Assembly: GCA_903821335.1 (NCBI GenBank)
Contig: CAIJKV010000343.1
Span: 1-32,695 of the forward strand
Reading direction: 5' to 3'
Length of the DNA: 32,695 bases
DNA from: an uncultured beta proteobacterium
GTDB lineage: Bacteria > Pseudomonadota > Gammaproteobacteria > Burkholderiales > Burkholderiaceae_B
Under the pieces are notes generated by a model. That model had not been told where the DNA came from and searched no databases. It worked only from the letters and a program-made list of their open reading frames with translations. Positions within the stretch are counted from its first letter, which is position 1; each line of letters starts with the position of its first letter. Below, one piece after another: positions 8,246 to 17,851 of the stretch. Position numbers and translations under genes: made by a program.

Positions 8246-8836
8246 ATGATTCTTTACCTGCACGGTTTTCGCTCGTCGCCGCAATCGTTCAAAGCGCGCC
8301 TGATGGAAAAGGCAATGGCTGCGCGGGGGGCCTCGGGTCTCTGGCGTTGCCCGCAACTTCCGGCCAGCCCGGCGGCGGCGATCATCGTCGCACGCGAGAT
8401 GGCCCGGGAACTGATCGACGCGGGCCCGGACAACGACCCGTCACAACTGGCCATCGTCGGCTCCTCGCTCGGTGGATACTACGCGACCTGGTTGGCAGAA
8501 GAGCTGGGCGCGCGCGCGGTGTTGCTCAACCCTGCCGTACAGGCGCCACGTGACCTGGCCACTCAGGTTGGGTCGCATACCGAATTCCATCGTGATGCGC
8601 CTTTCGTATTTTTACCTGAGTATGTATGCGAACTGGCTGCCATCTCAGTCGCTCGCATTACCCGCCCCGAGCGGTATCTGCTGGTCGCCGCAACCGGCGA
8701 CGAGGTATTGAACTGGCAGGAAATGCGCGATTTTTTCCCAGGATGCCAACAAATGATCATTCAAGGCAGCGATCATGGCCTTTCCGATTTTGAAACCTGG
8801 CTACCCGAAGTCATGGACTTTACGGGTCACGCCTGA
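8246..8836 (+). CDS. YqiA/YcfP-family alpha/beta-fold esterase
   Basis: A 196-residue small alpha/beta hydrolase starting MILYLHGFRSSPQSFKA, which is characteristic of the YqiA family (short-chain acyl or palmitoyl-CoA esterases in E. coli). The likely triad is Ser74 in GSSLGG, Asp152 in ATGDEVLNW, and His177 in GSDHGLSDF. In Burkholderiales it commonly sits between mpl and the RNB ribonuclease gene, as here, with an 11-base gap to the next start. The physiological substrate is not known. Confidence 0.88.
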   Translation: MILYLHGFRSSPQSFKARLMEKAMAARGASGLWRCPQLPASPAAAIIVAREMARELIDAGPDNDPSQLAIVGSSLGGYYATWLAEELGARAVLLNPAVQAPRDLATQVGSHTEFHRDAPFVFLPEYVCELAAISVARITRPERYLLVAATGDEVLNWQEMRDFFPGCQQMIIQGSDHGLSDFETWLPEVMDFTGHA

Positions 8837-8847
8837 AGGAACACTGT

Positions 8848-10884
8848 ATGTACGTTTTATATGAAGATGATGGCGCGTTCAAGGCGAGCCACATCATGTC
8901 CGAAGGCGACGGGACGTTGCAAGTAGAGTCTGCCACGGGCAAGCGCAGCAAGATCAAGCGCACGAACTGCCTATTCACGTTCGCCGATCCTGGGCCTGAA
9001 GCACTCATGCAGCAGGCGGAAAAGCAGGCGCTGGACATCGACATTCCATTTTTGTGGGAATGCGCGCCACAAGATGAATTTGACGTCGACGCGCTGGGCA
9101 CCGACTACTTCGGGCATATGCCAAGTCCAGTCGAAAAGACCGCGCTCCTGCTGCGACTACACAGCGCGCCGGTCTATTTCCATCGGCGCGGGAAGGGCCG
9201 TTACCGAACCGCCCCGCCAGAAATACTGACTGCAGCGCTCGCTGCAGTGGAAAAGAAACAACGCGCAGCCGCTGAAATCCAGCTTTGGGTCGACGAAATG
9301 GCCGCGGGCCGACTGCCCGAGTCTATCGCCCAGGCAGCCACCAGCCTGGTGACGCGCCCGGACAAGAACTCACCGGTCTGGAAAGCTCTGGATGCGGCTT
9401 GCGCCCAGCAACAAAAATCGCCCGACCGCCTGTTGCTTGATCTGGGTGCCTGGCCGCATGCGCTGGCATTGCACAAAGTGCGGTTCTTGGCCACGCATTT
9501 TCCGCGCGGCACCGATTTTCCAGAGATTGAACTGCCACAGGCAGGACAAGACCTGCCGCTCGCCGAGATCGATGCCTACTCGGTCGATGACATCACCACC
9601 ACTGAAATTGACGACGCCTTGTCTGTCACCAGACTGCCTGACGGGAATATCCGCATTGGCGTCCATGTGGCAGCGCCCGGACTGGCCGTCACACGCAACA
9701 GCGCGCTGGACAAACAAGCCCGCGCACGGATGTCGACGGTCTACACGCCCGGCGAAAAAATCCCGATGCAACCCGACAGCGTGATTCAGGCGTTTTCGCT
9801 TGAGGCGGGGCGCGCGGTGCCGGCGCTATCTCTATACGTGACCGCCAACCCGGAAACCGGCGAAATCCTTGAGCATACAAGCCGGCTCGAGCGGGTGTCC
9901 GTGCGCGAGAACCTGCGGCACAATATGCTCGATACGCACATCACCGAAGAGTCGCTCGCCGACCCGTCGATCGTGTTGCCCTACAACGACTGGATTCGAC
10001 CGCTCTGGCAGTTCGCCCTGTTGCTTGCCAAGCAACGCGAAACCGTGCGCGGCAAGCCGGAAAACAATTCCCGCGTCGAATACAGTTTTTATCTTGACGG
10101 CAACGCCGATGACCCCGACACGCCCGTGCGTATCGTTCCCCGGCAACGCAATGCGCCACTCGACAGGCTGGTGGCTGAATACATGATCCTGGCAAACAGC
10201 ACCTGGGCCGGCCTGCTGGCCGCGCGTGGTGTGCCCGGAATTTACCGGTCTCAGCAAACAGGCCGCGTGCGCATGAGCACCCACCCACTTCCACACGAAT
10301 CAATTGGGGTCACGCAGTACGCCTGGTGCACTTCGCCATTGCGTCGCTACGTCGACTTGGTTAACCAGTGGCAACTCATCGCAGCAGTCGAGCACGGTGT
10401 GTCCGCCGCGCTCGTGGCGCCTTTCAAACCCAAGGACGCGGACCTGTTCGCCATCATCGGCGCGTTCGACGCGCAATACATGGCCTGGAATGATTTCCAG
10501 AATCTCTTGGAACGCTATTGGTGCCTGAGGTGGCTGCAACAGCAAGGCATCACGCAATGCCCTGCCAGCGTACTCAAGGAAAATCTGGTGCGACTGGGCA
10601 ATGCACCCCTCGTGACACGGCTCTCTGGCTTGCCCAATCTTGAGCGTGGCCAGAGAATCGAAATTGAAATCATGGGGACCGATGAACTGATGCTCGAACT
10701 GGACTGCCGCTACGCAGGCCTGGCGCCTGATACTGGGCTTGCCCCTGAACCGGTCGACGATCTGGACGCTGACGCTGAACCAGGCCTGGAACCCGTGGCC
10801 GAGTTTGAACCCGACGAAGCTGGCGCGACCGAACTTGACGCGCTGACAGCCACAGCACCTGTTCCCGGAGCTGTCACCGACTAA
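8848..10884 (+). CDS. RNB-domain (RNase II/VacB family) exoribonuclease
   Basis: A 678-residue 3'-5' exoribonuclease of the RNase II/R superfamily. The RNB catalytic domain has SVDDITTTEIDDAL (EIDDA at residues 253-257), with the metal-binding acidic residues. The fourth position is Glu rather than the Asp of E. coli RNase II, as in several RNB subfamilies. Further on are NSRVEYSFYLDG and the conserved TSPLRRYVDLVNQWQL. The N-terminal region (1-110) has a short OB-like start (MYVLYEDDGAFKASHI) rather than the long cold-shock domains of RNase R. The last 55 residues or so form an acidic, Pro-rich tail (APEPVDDLDADAEPGLEP...). GGAA lies 8 bases before the ATG at 8848. Confidence 0.92.
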   Translation: MYVLYEDDGAFKASHIMSEGDGTLQVESATGKRSKIKRTNCLFTFADPGPEALMQQAEKQALDIDIPFLWECAPQDEFDVDALGTDYFGHMPSPVEKTALLLRLHSAPVYFHRRGKGRYRTAPPEILTAALAAVEKKQRAAAEIQLWVDEMAAGRLPESIAQAATSLVTRPDKNSPVWKALDAACAQQQKSPDRLLLDLGAWPHALALHKVRFLATHFPRGTDFPEIELPQAGQDLPLAEIDAYSVDDITTTEIDDALSVTRLPDGNIRIGVHVAAPGLAVTRNSALDKQARARMSTVYTPGEKIPMQPDSVIQAFSLEAGRAVPALSLYVTANPETGEILEHTSRLERVSVRENLRHNMLDTHITEESLADPSIVLPYNDWIRPLWQFALLLAKQRETVRGKPENNSRVEYSFYLDGNADDPDTPVRIVPRQRNAPLDRLVAEYMILANSTWAGLLAARGVPGIYRSQQTGRVRMSTHPLPHESIGVTQYAWCTSPLRRYVDLVNQWQLIAAVEHGVSAALVAPFKPKDADLFAIIGAFDAQYMAWNDFQNLLERYWCLRWLQQQGITQCPASVLKENLVRLGNAPLVTRLSGLPNLERGQRIEIEIMGTDELMLELDCRYAGLAPDTGLAPEPVDDLDADAEPGLEPVAEFEPDEAGATELDALTATAPVPGAVTD

Positions 10885-10920
10885 AATCAGCACAGACTCC
10901 TTGACCGACCCGACAAGACC

Positions 10921-11814
10921 GTGGCCACGCACACCGCATCCGCCTTCACGCGCGCACTCCAGTTCTGGCAGGCACCCCAACAACGCTTCTTGCGCTGGGG
11001 GGTGGTGCTGTCACTGGTGCTGCACCTCGTCGCACTGACCTGGCAACGCCATCAGGCACCTGCCGCCGTCCCTGCGTTGCCCGCGCTTGAAATCGTGATG
11101 GTCAATGCCTCGACCGAAAGCGCGCCAGCCGTCGCCCGGTTGCTCGCGCAACACAATCTTGATGGCGGTGGCCAGGCAGCAACCGGCGTTGCCTCAACCC
11201 CGTTGCCGCACACGGACAGGTCGGCGCAAACCATCATGCTTGAGGCGTTGACAAAAAGAAGACTGCAGCTCGAAGCCGAACAGCGTCAACTGCTGACGCA
11301 ACTCGAATCCCCAAGTCAAGTTTCAGAGGCAAGGCCGACTGAACATTTCGTCAAGGACGCGCGTCACACAGGGCGTGATGAAGTTGACCAGGAAAGCGTG
11401 CTGCACAACGCCCGCCTCGCCGCGCTTTCGCAACAGGTACAGGTTTACAACCAGCTGCCCCGCAAATATTTTGATGCCCCATCGACCTCTGCGAGCCCTT
11501 ACGCTGCCTATATCGACCAGTGGCGCACGCAAATCGAACAAACTGGTACCCGCTACTACCCCCAGGGAACGGGCAGCAAGGCCTACGGGAGCCTTCGCGC
11601 GACGGTCACCATCCGGTCCAACGGCAGCGTGGCTGATGTGGTGATCGACCAGCCTTCGGACCAGGCGCTGCTTAACCAGGCCGTGCTGCGAATCGTGGGG
11701 CTGGCCGCCCCCTTCGCCCCCTTTGCGCCAGATATCGCACGCCAGGTGGATCAGATCGTCATCACCCGGACCTGGCACTTCGTCAACGGCGCACTGCAAA
11801 CCACACAACCATGA
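10921..11814 (+). CDS. TonB-family C-terminal domain protein
   Basis: A 297-residue protein with a short cytoplasmic N-terminus and one membrane helix at about 27-41 (GVVLSLVLHLVALTW). A charged coiled-coil-like stretch follows (LEALTKRRLQLEAEQRQLL, about 104-123). The C-terminal domain (about 185-290) has the TonB-like pattern YYPQGTGSKAYGSLRATVTI, GSVADVVIDQPSDQALLNQAV and IVITRTWHF. The GTG at 10921 is the first possible start after an in-frame stop, which is the stop of the RNB gene itself; no clear Shine-Dalgarno is present. No exbB or exbD is nearby. TonB-like proteins in this position are frequent in Burkholderiales, but their role need not be siderophore uptake. It is translationally coupled to aroE by an ATGA overlap. 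Confidence 0.85.
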   Translation: MATHTASAFTRALQFWQAPQQRFLRWGVVLSLVLHLVALTWQRHQAPAAVPALPALEIVMVNASTESAPAVARLLAQHNLDGGGQAATGVASTPLPHTDRSAQTIMLEALTKRRLQLEAEQRQLLTQLESPSQVSEARPTEHFVKDARHTGRDEVDQESVLHNARLAALSQQVQVYNQLPRKYFDAPSTSASPYAAYIDQWRTQIEQTGTRYYPQGTGSKAYGSLRATVTIRSNGSVADVVIDQPSDQALLNQAVLRIVGLAAPFAPFAPDIARQVDQIVITRTWHFVNGALQTTQP

Positions 11815-12662
11815 CTCACTCAGATCGCCCCCGTTTCGCAGTGATCGGCAATCCGGTCAAGCATAGTCGCTCACCCGCTATTCACCGGCAGTTTTCGCTG
11901 CAAACAGGCATCGACCTGGACTACGACCTGCTCGAAGCACCCGTTGATCAGTTTGTCGCCACGACGCAGGCTTTTTTTACCCAAGGCGGTTGTGGGTTGA
12001 ACGTCACGGTTCCGTTCAAAGAACAAGCCTGGCAACTGGCACAGGAAAATCTGAGCACGCGCGCGCGGCAAGCTCAGGCCGTCAACACGCTGTGGGTGCG
12101 TGACGGTGCCCTGCATGGTTGCAATACTGACGGCGTCGGCCTGGTGAGCGACTTGAAACGACTGGGCATCGATCTTAAACAGGCACACATCCTGATGATA
12201 GGTGCCGGAGGTGCCGCACGGGGCGTGATCGGCCCGTTGCTCGAAGCAGGCTGCGCCCGGCTGCACATTGTCAACCGGACCGCGCAACGTGCTTATGCGC
12301 TGCTGGGTGAATGGTCAGAGCAAAGCGGGGAACCTGTGCCCGGACTGACAGCTGGCGGACTGCCCGAGGCCCCGACGCCCGGGGGGTGGGATCTGGTCAT
12401 CAATGCCAGCGCCAGCAGCCTCGCGCACACCGCCCCCGAGGTGCCTGCCAGCCTGTATGCCACGCATGCATGGGCCTATGACATGATGTATGCCGCCCAG
12501 CCAACCCCTTTTATGCAACAAGCCCTGCAGGATGGCGCACGGCACGTGTCCGACGGCCTGGGCATGCTGGTCGGGCAGGCGGCCGAAAGTTTTGCGATCT
12601 GGCATGGCGTAAAGCCTGATACCGCACCGGTACTTGCGTCGCTCCGGCTCGAGCTGTCGTAA
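11811..12662 (+). CDS. aroE: Shikimate dehydrogenase (NADP+)
   Basis: A 283-residue enzyme that reduces 3-dehydroshikimate to shikimate. Motifs are in order: GNPVKHSRSPAIH for shikimate binding (residues 13-25), GLNVTVPFKEQAW with catalytic Lys70, NTLW followed by NTDGVGLVSDL with the catalytic Asp, and the NADP-binding loop MIGAGGAARGV. VNRTAQRA follows, consistent with NADP preference. The C-terminal YDMMYAAQPTPFMQQA and DGLGMLVGQAAESF are typical. Its ATG overlaps the TonB-family gene stop (ATGA). The length is normal. Confidence 0.96.
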   Translation: MTHSDRPRFAVIGNPVKHSRSPAIHRQFSLQTGIDLDYDLLEAPVDQFVATTQAFFTQGGCGLNVTVPFKEQAWQLAQENLSTRARQAQAVNTLWVRDGALHGCNTDGVGLVSDLKRLGIDLKQAHILMIGAGGAARGVIGPLLEAGCARLHIVNRTAQRAYALLGEWSEQSGEPVPGLTAGGLPEAPTPGGWDLVINASASSLAHTAPEVPASLYATHAWAYDMMYAAQPTPFMQQALQDGARHVSDGLGMLVGQAAESFAIWHGVKPDTAPVLASLRLELS

Positions 12663-12735
12663 TTAGTCACGGTTAACCAAAAGGAATTGCCATCGTTGCC
12701 TTTCGATCCCGTCGTTGGGCATTACACTTCAGGCT

Positions 12736-13914
12736 ATGCGTACAGCCCGCCGTTACCTCGCCCGTGAAATTTATCGCTCCACATCGGTCGTGGTGCTGGC
12801 TCTGATCGGACTTTTCACCTTTTTCACGCTCGTCGATGAACTCGATACCGTTGGTGACAAATTCCCCCTGACCGCTCTGTTCTACCTTCAATTCCTTGCG
12901 GTGCCAGCACGGCTGTATGACCTGCTGCCCATCGGCCTGCTGATCGGGTCCATCCTGGCCCTGGCCGGCCTGGCCCAGCGCAATGAACTTGTGATCCTCC
13001 GCGTTTCCGGCGTCAGCGGCATGGGTTTGCTCGGTATGCTCTGGGCCATCTCCATCCCAGTCATCGTCGGGGCGATCCTGTTGTCGGAAATCCTCACGCC
13101 GATCGCCGAAATCAAAAACAGTGAGGCCAACCTGCTGATGCGCGGACGCGTGGAAGGTGGTCGACTCGCGAGTGGTTACTGGTTCAAGGAGCCGACCCCA
13201 CAAGGTGGAACACGCGTAATCAACGTTGGGAAACTGCTGGCGTCGGGCAATGTCGAGGATTTGCGCATGTACGAATTTCCTGGCGGATACGAACTGTCCA
13301 CCATGTCTCAGGCGCAAACCGGTCGTTTCGCAGACGGCCAGCTCATCATGCAGAACGTGACGGAAAACAAGATTTCCCCTGGGGCCAAGGACGTACTCGC
13401 AGACGCCAAGGTCACTGGCCAGCCGATCATGACCGTCACGCACATCCCGGATCGCACCGTGGAAACGAGCCTCACTCCCGAACGACTGGTCGCGCGCATC
13501 CTGACACCGGAACGCATGTCGTTGCTGGCGCTTCGGGACTACATTGCCTACCTGAACAAGAACCAGCTTCAAGCCGACCGCCAGATCGTCGCAGTCTGGC
13601 GCAAGTTTTCCTATCCCTTCACGTTGCTGGTGATGATCACCATCGCGGCCCCCATCAGCTTCATGCAAACGCGACGTGGTGGCGTCGGTGCCAAGGTATT
13701 CCTGGGCATACTGCTGGGCACCGGATTCTTCATGCTGAACCAACTCGCGCTCAATGTCGGGATGCTCTACAAGTGGCCACCGGTCGTGACCGCGCTGCTG
13801 CCCAATATCGGCGCAATGTTCCTGGCCCTGCTTGCCGTGTTCATGATGGAAAACCGGCACTCGCTGACAAGCCGCACCACCAGCCTGTGGCCCTGGGGAA
13901 AATCAGCGGTATGA
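12736..13914 (+). CDS. lptG: LPS export ABC transporter permease LptG
   Basis: A 392-residue YjgQ/YjgP-type permease with the expected plan: helices at the N-terminus ([21 protein letters not shown]), a large periplasmic beta-jellyroll section between about residues 130 and 270, and C-terminal helices ([41 protein letters not shown]). LptG with LptF and LptB extracts LPS from the inner membrane. It is called LptG rather than LptF because of the start [13 protein letters not shown] and the short periplasmic part; LptF is not next to it. The ATG at 12736 matches the family N-terminus, but its ribosome site is poor. A TTG at 12715 is an alternative. It overlaps apaH by ATGA. Confidence 0.9.
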   Translation: MRTARRYLAREIYRSTSVVVLALIGLFTFFTLVDELDTVGDKFPLTALFYLQFLAVPARLYDLLPIGLLIGSILALAGLAQRNELVILRVSGVSGMGLLGMLWAISIPVIVGAILLSEILTPIAEIKNSEANLLMRGRVEGGRLASGYWFKEPTPQGGTRVINVGKLLASGNVEDLRMYEFPGGYELSTMSQAQTGRFADGQLIMQNVTENKISPGAKDVLADAKVTGQPIMTVTHIPDRTVETSLTPERLVARILTPERMSLLALRDYIAYLNKNQLQADRQIVAVWRKFSYPFTLLVMITIAAPISFMQTRRGGVGAKVFLGILLGTGFFMLNQLALNVGMLYKWPPVVTALLPNIGAMFLALLAVFMMENRHSLTSRTTSLWPWGKSAV

Positions 13915-14747
13915 CCATGCCCAGCATCTGGATGATCGGGGATGTACAGGGCTGTTGCAATGCCCTGGACGACCTGCTGGCCAAGCCTGAAATCGCAGGC
14001 GACACGGATGCTAATTTCTGGTTCGCCGGTGATTTGGTCAACCGCGGGCCACACTCCCTGACGACGCTGCGCAGGATCATGTCCATGGAAGACCGCAGTG
14101 TTGCGATTCTTGGCAATCACGACCTGCATTTGCTTGCGGTTGCCGCTGGCGTCAGGCGCCCGGGGAAGAACGACACACTCCTTGATGTCCTTGACGCGCC
14201 CGACTCGCAGGAAATTATCGACTGGCTGCGCTGGCGTCCGCTGGCGCATTATGCGCACGGGCACCTGATGGTCCATGCCGGCGTGCTGGCCAAATGGGAT
14301 ATCACCAAGACACTACAACTCGCCTACGAAGTCGAAACCGCGCTGCGCAGCAACAACTGGCAAAAAACGCTACAAAAAATGTACGGCAACGAACCCAGCC
14401 GCTGGAACGAGGATCATACCGGCGGTAAACGCTTGCGGGTCATCATCAACGCGCTGACTCGCATGCGCATGTGTACGACCAAAGGTCGCATGGTCCTGCC
14501 CATCAAGGCAGCACCCGGCCAGCGCGTCGACGGCCTGGTGCCCTGGTTTGATGTACCGGATCGCGCCACGCGCGATATCACCGTCGTGTTCGGTCACTGG
14601 TCGACGCTGGGACTGGTGATGCGGTCAGACGTCATCTGCCTAGACACGGGTTGCGTCTGGGGAGGCCACCTCACCGCCGTGCGCATGCAGGACAGGCAGG
14701 TCGTGCAGGTCTCCTGTAAACAAAACGCTGACCCCCTGGCCGACTAG
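13911..14747 (+). CDS. apaH: Symmetrical bis(5'-nucleosyl)-tetraphosphatase
   Basis: A 278-residue metallophosphatase that splits Ap4A into two ADP. The three metal-binding motifs are present near the N-terminus: [21 protein letters not shown] and GNHDLH. C-terminal motifs are [19 protein letters not shown] and [17 protein letters not shown], diagnostic of ApaH. The start ATG overlaps the lptG stop (ATGA), so the two are probably co-translated. It ends 26 bases before the stop of the convergent hydrolase gene, with no obvious terminator in between. Confidence 0.95.
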   Translation: MTMPSIWMIGDVQGCCNALDDLLAKPEIAGDTDANFWFAGDLVNRGPHSLTTLRRIMSMEDRSVAILGNHDLHLLAVAAGVRRPGKNDTLLDVLDAPDSQEIIDWLRWRPLAHYAHGHLMVHAGVLAKWDITKTLQLAYEVETALRSNNWQKTLQKMYGNEPSRWNEDHTGGKRLRVIINALTRMRMCTTKGRMVLPIKAAPGQRVDGLVPWFDVPDRATRDITVVFGHWSTLGLVMRSDVICLDTGCVWGGHLTAVRMQDRQVVQVSCKQNADPLAD

Positions 14748-14773
14748 GCAAAGACGGGCATTGCGCTACGGGT

Positions 14774-15646
14774 CTAAACGACCTGTCCTTGCTCAAACCA
14801 CCGCAGCAAGATGGCATTCACCGCCTCGGCAGCCTCATATTGCACCCAATGCCCGACGCACGGCACGATTCGGCCAACGCGACCCGTATGGCCCGACACC
14901 AGCGTCTGCATTAAGACCTCCGGCGTGCAGGTGACCTCGTGTTCGCCCCAGAGGAACAACGTCTCCCCGGCGTACCCTTCCAGCGTTGCGGGCAACCCGC
15001 CCGTTTGCGAAATTCCCCGGCTACGAAAACGCGTGTCGATGCAGGCTTGCGTATGGATCCGCATCGCCAGGCTGTCAATCTGATCATCCCCATGCAACAT
15101 ATGCACCCACAGATTGTGCTGCATTGCGGCTGACAGTTCCTCATCACTGAGCGCACGCTTCCAGTTGACAAGCGTTCCGCGCGGACGACGGGGGCCGCCA
15201 TGACCGCCCGGCCCCAGCAACCCGAGACGGCGTATGTTGTCAGGCCGCCTGACAGCGATATGCGCGCAAACAAGTCCACCAAAGGAAAAACCACACAGGT
15301 TAAAAGCGGTATCGGTGCCGATCAGTTGTTCAAGGCTTGCCAGCGTGAGGTCGACCAGCGATGATAAATCGTCAAACGCCGGCGTCGAGGAATCACCATA
15401 GCCAGGCAAATTGGGGATCAGCAAGGAAAACCTGCTCGACAGGGCATCAATATTGCGCGCCCAATGCAGCCAGCTGCCATGGCCGCCATGGATCAGTACC
15501 AGGGGCTCGCCTTGGCCAAACTGACGCCAGACCACCTCGCACCCGTCCACGCTGACAACGTGGCGTCGTGCGCACAACTCTTGCGCCGCGAGCCAGGACT
15601 CAGCCTGCGCATCTTCGATCATCCACTCGGTATTTCGACTCGTCAT
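14774..15646 (-). CDS. Alpha/beta-fold hydrolase, MhpC-like
   Basis: A 290-residue alpha/beta hydrolase. The oxyanion segment is LVLIHGGHGSWLHW (residues 49-62). The nucleophile elbow is CGFSFGG, with Ser121. The C-terminal His is His266 in CVGHWVQYEAAEAV. The acid position carries Glu (WGEHEV, Glu237) rather than the common Asp. The fold and length resemble meta-cleavage-product hydrolases and lactonases, but esterase or thioesterase activity is equally possible. The ATG at 15646 is chosen because AAGGA lies 8 bases upstream, better placed than for the two GTG codons just before it. It is the last gene of a minus-strand set with acyl-CoA enzymes and a Bug binding protein, which suggests a catabolic role. 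Confidence 0.82.
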   Translation of the reverse strand: MTSRNTEWMIEDAQAESWLAAQELCARRHVVSVDGCEVVWRQFGQGEPLVLIHGGHGSWLHWARNIDALSSRFSLLIPNLPGYGDSSTPAFDDLSSLVDLTLASLEQLIGTDTAFNLCGFSFGGLVCAHIAVRRPDNIRRLGLLGPGGHGGPRRPRGTLVNWKRALSDEELSAAMQHNLWVHMLHGDDQIDSLAMRIHTQACIDTRFRSRGISQTGGLPATLEGYAGETLFLWGEHEVTCTPEVLMQTLVSGHTGRVGRIVPCVGHWVQYEAAEAVNAILLRWFEQGQVV

Positions 15647-15695
15647 CACCACATTCCTTTTCCAATGCCGCTACCTGTGTCGTGAGGATTATTCA

Positions 15696-17795
15696 CTACC
15701 CCAGCACAACAATACCGTCGGCTGCACGCACACCCTGCCCTGCCGGTAAGACGAAAATCGGATTGATTTCCGCCTCGATCAAACGCGCCCCGAGTTGCGC
15801 CACCATCTGCGAGAACGCCACGATCGCCCCAACCAGCGCGTCGACATCAGCTTTGGGGCGGCCTCGAAAACCATCCAGCAAGGGCCAGGTTTTCAACTCA
15901 TGCGCCAACGACCACGCCTCAAGCTGTGACAAACCACCCTGCGGTGGCAACAGCCGCATCGCGGTGTCATTGAACAATTCGGCGGTCACCCCGCCCATCC
16001 CCAGCAAAATGGCCGTACCCAGCACATCCCGATGCATTCCCAGGATCAGCTCTGTGCCACCCGTGATCATCTCCTGGACCAGGAAACGATCGGGCTCAAC
16101 TCCCGCGCGGGCCAGCACCTCCTGACGCATCGTCAGCAAACGCGCGGCGACCTGCTCCGTGGTGACGTCGACTGCTACACCTCCGACATCACTCTTGTGT
16201 GTAATCTGTCGGGACAGCAACTTGAGCACAACCCGCCCACCCAGCTTTTCTGCAGCCTCGCGCGCCTCGAGACCCGTCGCCACGACGATCTCGCGGACTC
16301 CGGGCACGCCGAACCGTGCAAACATTTGCTTGGCTTGAACCTCGTCGAGCGACCCGGCGGTCAGAAGGTCAACGCGTTCGTCTGCCGCATTGACCAGCAC
16401 TGGCGTGGCAGCTGTCTGAGTTGTTGCCTTGAATGTAGCCACCTGCAACATCCCGGTCAACGCCGCCGTGCAACTTTCGGGTGCCGCAAACGCGGGCACA
16501 CCGCGCTGATTCAGCAGCGCGCCGACTTCAGGGGCATGAGGACTCACGAAGGCGATCACGGGCTTGGCTGAACCTGCCAGGCAATCCTGAATCGCGTCAG
16601 CCATCAAGTGCGGCATGGCCAGGCTTGATGACCCGACAATGATCACCAGCGCGTCATAACTCGGGCTGTCGAGCAAGGCGCGAATCGCGCCACGCAACAA
16701 ATCAGGCTGCAAGCCCGCCAGGGTCACATCGATAGGATTGCGGTCCAACGCGGCATGATCTCCCGTTTGCAAGGCCCGCAACCTTTCGCCGGTGGCCGCA
16801 TCGGGTGCTGGCGTCTCAAACCCGGACACCCCCAGACTGTCGGACACCAACGTGCCTGCGCCACCGGTCGACGTCAAAATCGCCACACGATTCCCGCGCA
16901 ATATCCGACCCGTCGACAAGGCTGCAGGCATATCAAGCAAATCGCTGAACGTCTGCGCACGGATCACCCCCAGTTGCCTGAACAGTGCGTCGTACATACG
17001 GTCGGCACCCGCCATCGCTCCGGTATGCGACACTGCGGCCTTGGCACCCGCCTCGGATCGTCCAATTTTGAACGCCACGACCGGCTTGCCAGCACGTGTG
17101 GCTTTCAATACCGCCGCGCGGAATTTTTCAGGATACCGAATCGTCTCGACGTAGAGCGCGATCACGCGCGTTGCCTCGTCATCCACCAGATAATCCACAA
17201 AGTCGGCAAGTTCCAGGTCAACCTCGTTGCTCGTGGAAATCAACTTCGACAGGCCGATCCCGCGCGCCGCTGCACGCGACAGCAACGCGCCCAGAATACC
17301 GCCGCTTTGCGAAACAACACCGATCGACCCGGCTGGGAAATGATCCATTTCAAGCGCGCCACTGGCCGACAGAGGGATGTTGTCGGTCAGGTTGACCAGT
17401 CCGATCGTATTGGGCCCAAGCAGTCGCATGGTGCCTGCCGACTCCAGCAATTGCTGTTGGCGCCGCGCGCCCTGCTCTCCGGTCTCAGCGTAGCCACTGG
17501 CCAGCACAATCGCGGCAGCGCAGCCACGCTCGGACAACTCACGCACAGCCTGATGGGCACGCTCGGCACCCAGCAGAACGATCCCCACGTCGGGCACACC
17601 AGGCAGCGATTGCACATCCGGATAACACTTCAAGCCATCTACACTTTCGATGCGCGGATTCACAGGGTAGATTTCCCCGGTGAATCCATGTTTACGCAGG
17701 TAGGCGACAGGACGGCCTGCCGTCTTTCGAACATCAGCCGAAGCGCCGATGATGGCAACACTGGTGGGCCTGAGCAGACGGGCAATCGCATTCAT
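15696..17795 (-). CDS. ADP-forming acyl-CoA synthetase (acetate-CoA ligase family)
   Basis: A 699-residue single-chain NDP-forming acyl-CoA synthetase. Domain order: N-terminal CoA-binding Rossmann domain (LRPTSVAIIGASAD, residues 8-21), ligase-CoA domains with the phosphohistidine loop AVSHTGAMAG (His257), and a C-terminal ATP-grasp domain from about residue 480, containing KLLSRQITHKSDVGGVAVDV and the end AEINPIFVL. Such enzymes link an acyl-CoA to a free acid with ADP/ATP exchange. The acid cannot be predicted. It lies between the enoyl-CoA hydratase and the hydrolase genes on the same strand, with gaps of about 50 bases. In Alcaligenaceae, similar proteins often occur with Bug proteins and CoA-ester enzymes. 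Confidence 0.9.
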   Translation of the reverse strand: MNAIARLLRPTSVAIIGASADVRKTAGRPVAYLRKHGFTGEIYPVNPRIESVDGLKCYPDVQSLPGVPDVGIVLLGAERAHQAVRELSERGCAAAIVLASGYAETGEQGARRQQQLLESAGTMRLLGPNTIGLVNLTDNIPLSASGALEMDHFPAGSIGVVSQSGGILGALLSRAAARGIGLSKLISTSNEVDLELADFVDYLVDDEATRVIALYVETIRYPEKFRAAVLKATRAGKPVVAFKIGRSEAGAKAAVSHTGAMAGADRMYDALFRQLGVIRAQTFSDLLDMPAALSTGRILRGNRVAILTSTGGAGTLVSDSLGVSGFETPAPDAATGERLRALQTGDHAALDRNPIDVTLAGLQPDLLRGAIRALLDSPSYDALVIIVGSSSLAMPHLMADAIQDCLAGSAKPVIAFVSPHAPEVGALLNQRGVPAFAAPESCTAALTGMLQVATFKATTQTAATPVLVNAADERVDLLTAGSLDEVQAKQMFARFGVPGVREIVVATGLEAREAAEKLGGRVVLKLLSRQITHKSDVGGVAVDVTTEQVAARLLTMRQEVLARAGVEPDRFLVQEMITGGTELILGMHRDVLGTAILLGMGGVTAELFNDTAMRLLPPQGGLSQLEAWSLAHELKTWPLLDGFRGRPKADVDALVGAIVAFSQMVAQLGARLIEAEINPIFVLPAGQGVRAADGIVVLG

Positions 17796-17851
17796 CGTTC
17801 ATGATCCTTTTTTCATTTTTGGCAGAGTCGGGCCATCGCCCGCGAGACCGA

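Noticed and set aside
12673-13860. Long minus-strand reading frame opposite lptG
   Set aside because: It is an antisense shadow of lptG: no ribosome site, His/Gln/Asp-rich composition without recognisable motifs.
16755-17804. Plus-strand frame of 349 codons opposite the acyl-CoA synthetase
   Set aside because: Antisense shadow; the minus-strand protein has complete CoA-binding and ATP-grasp motifs.
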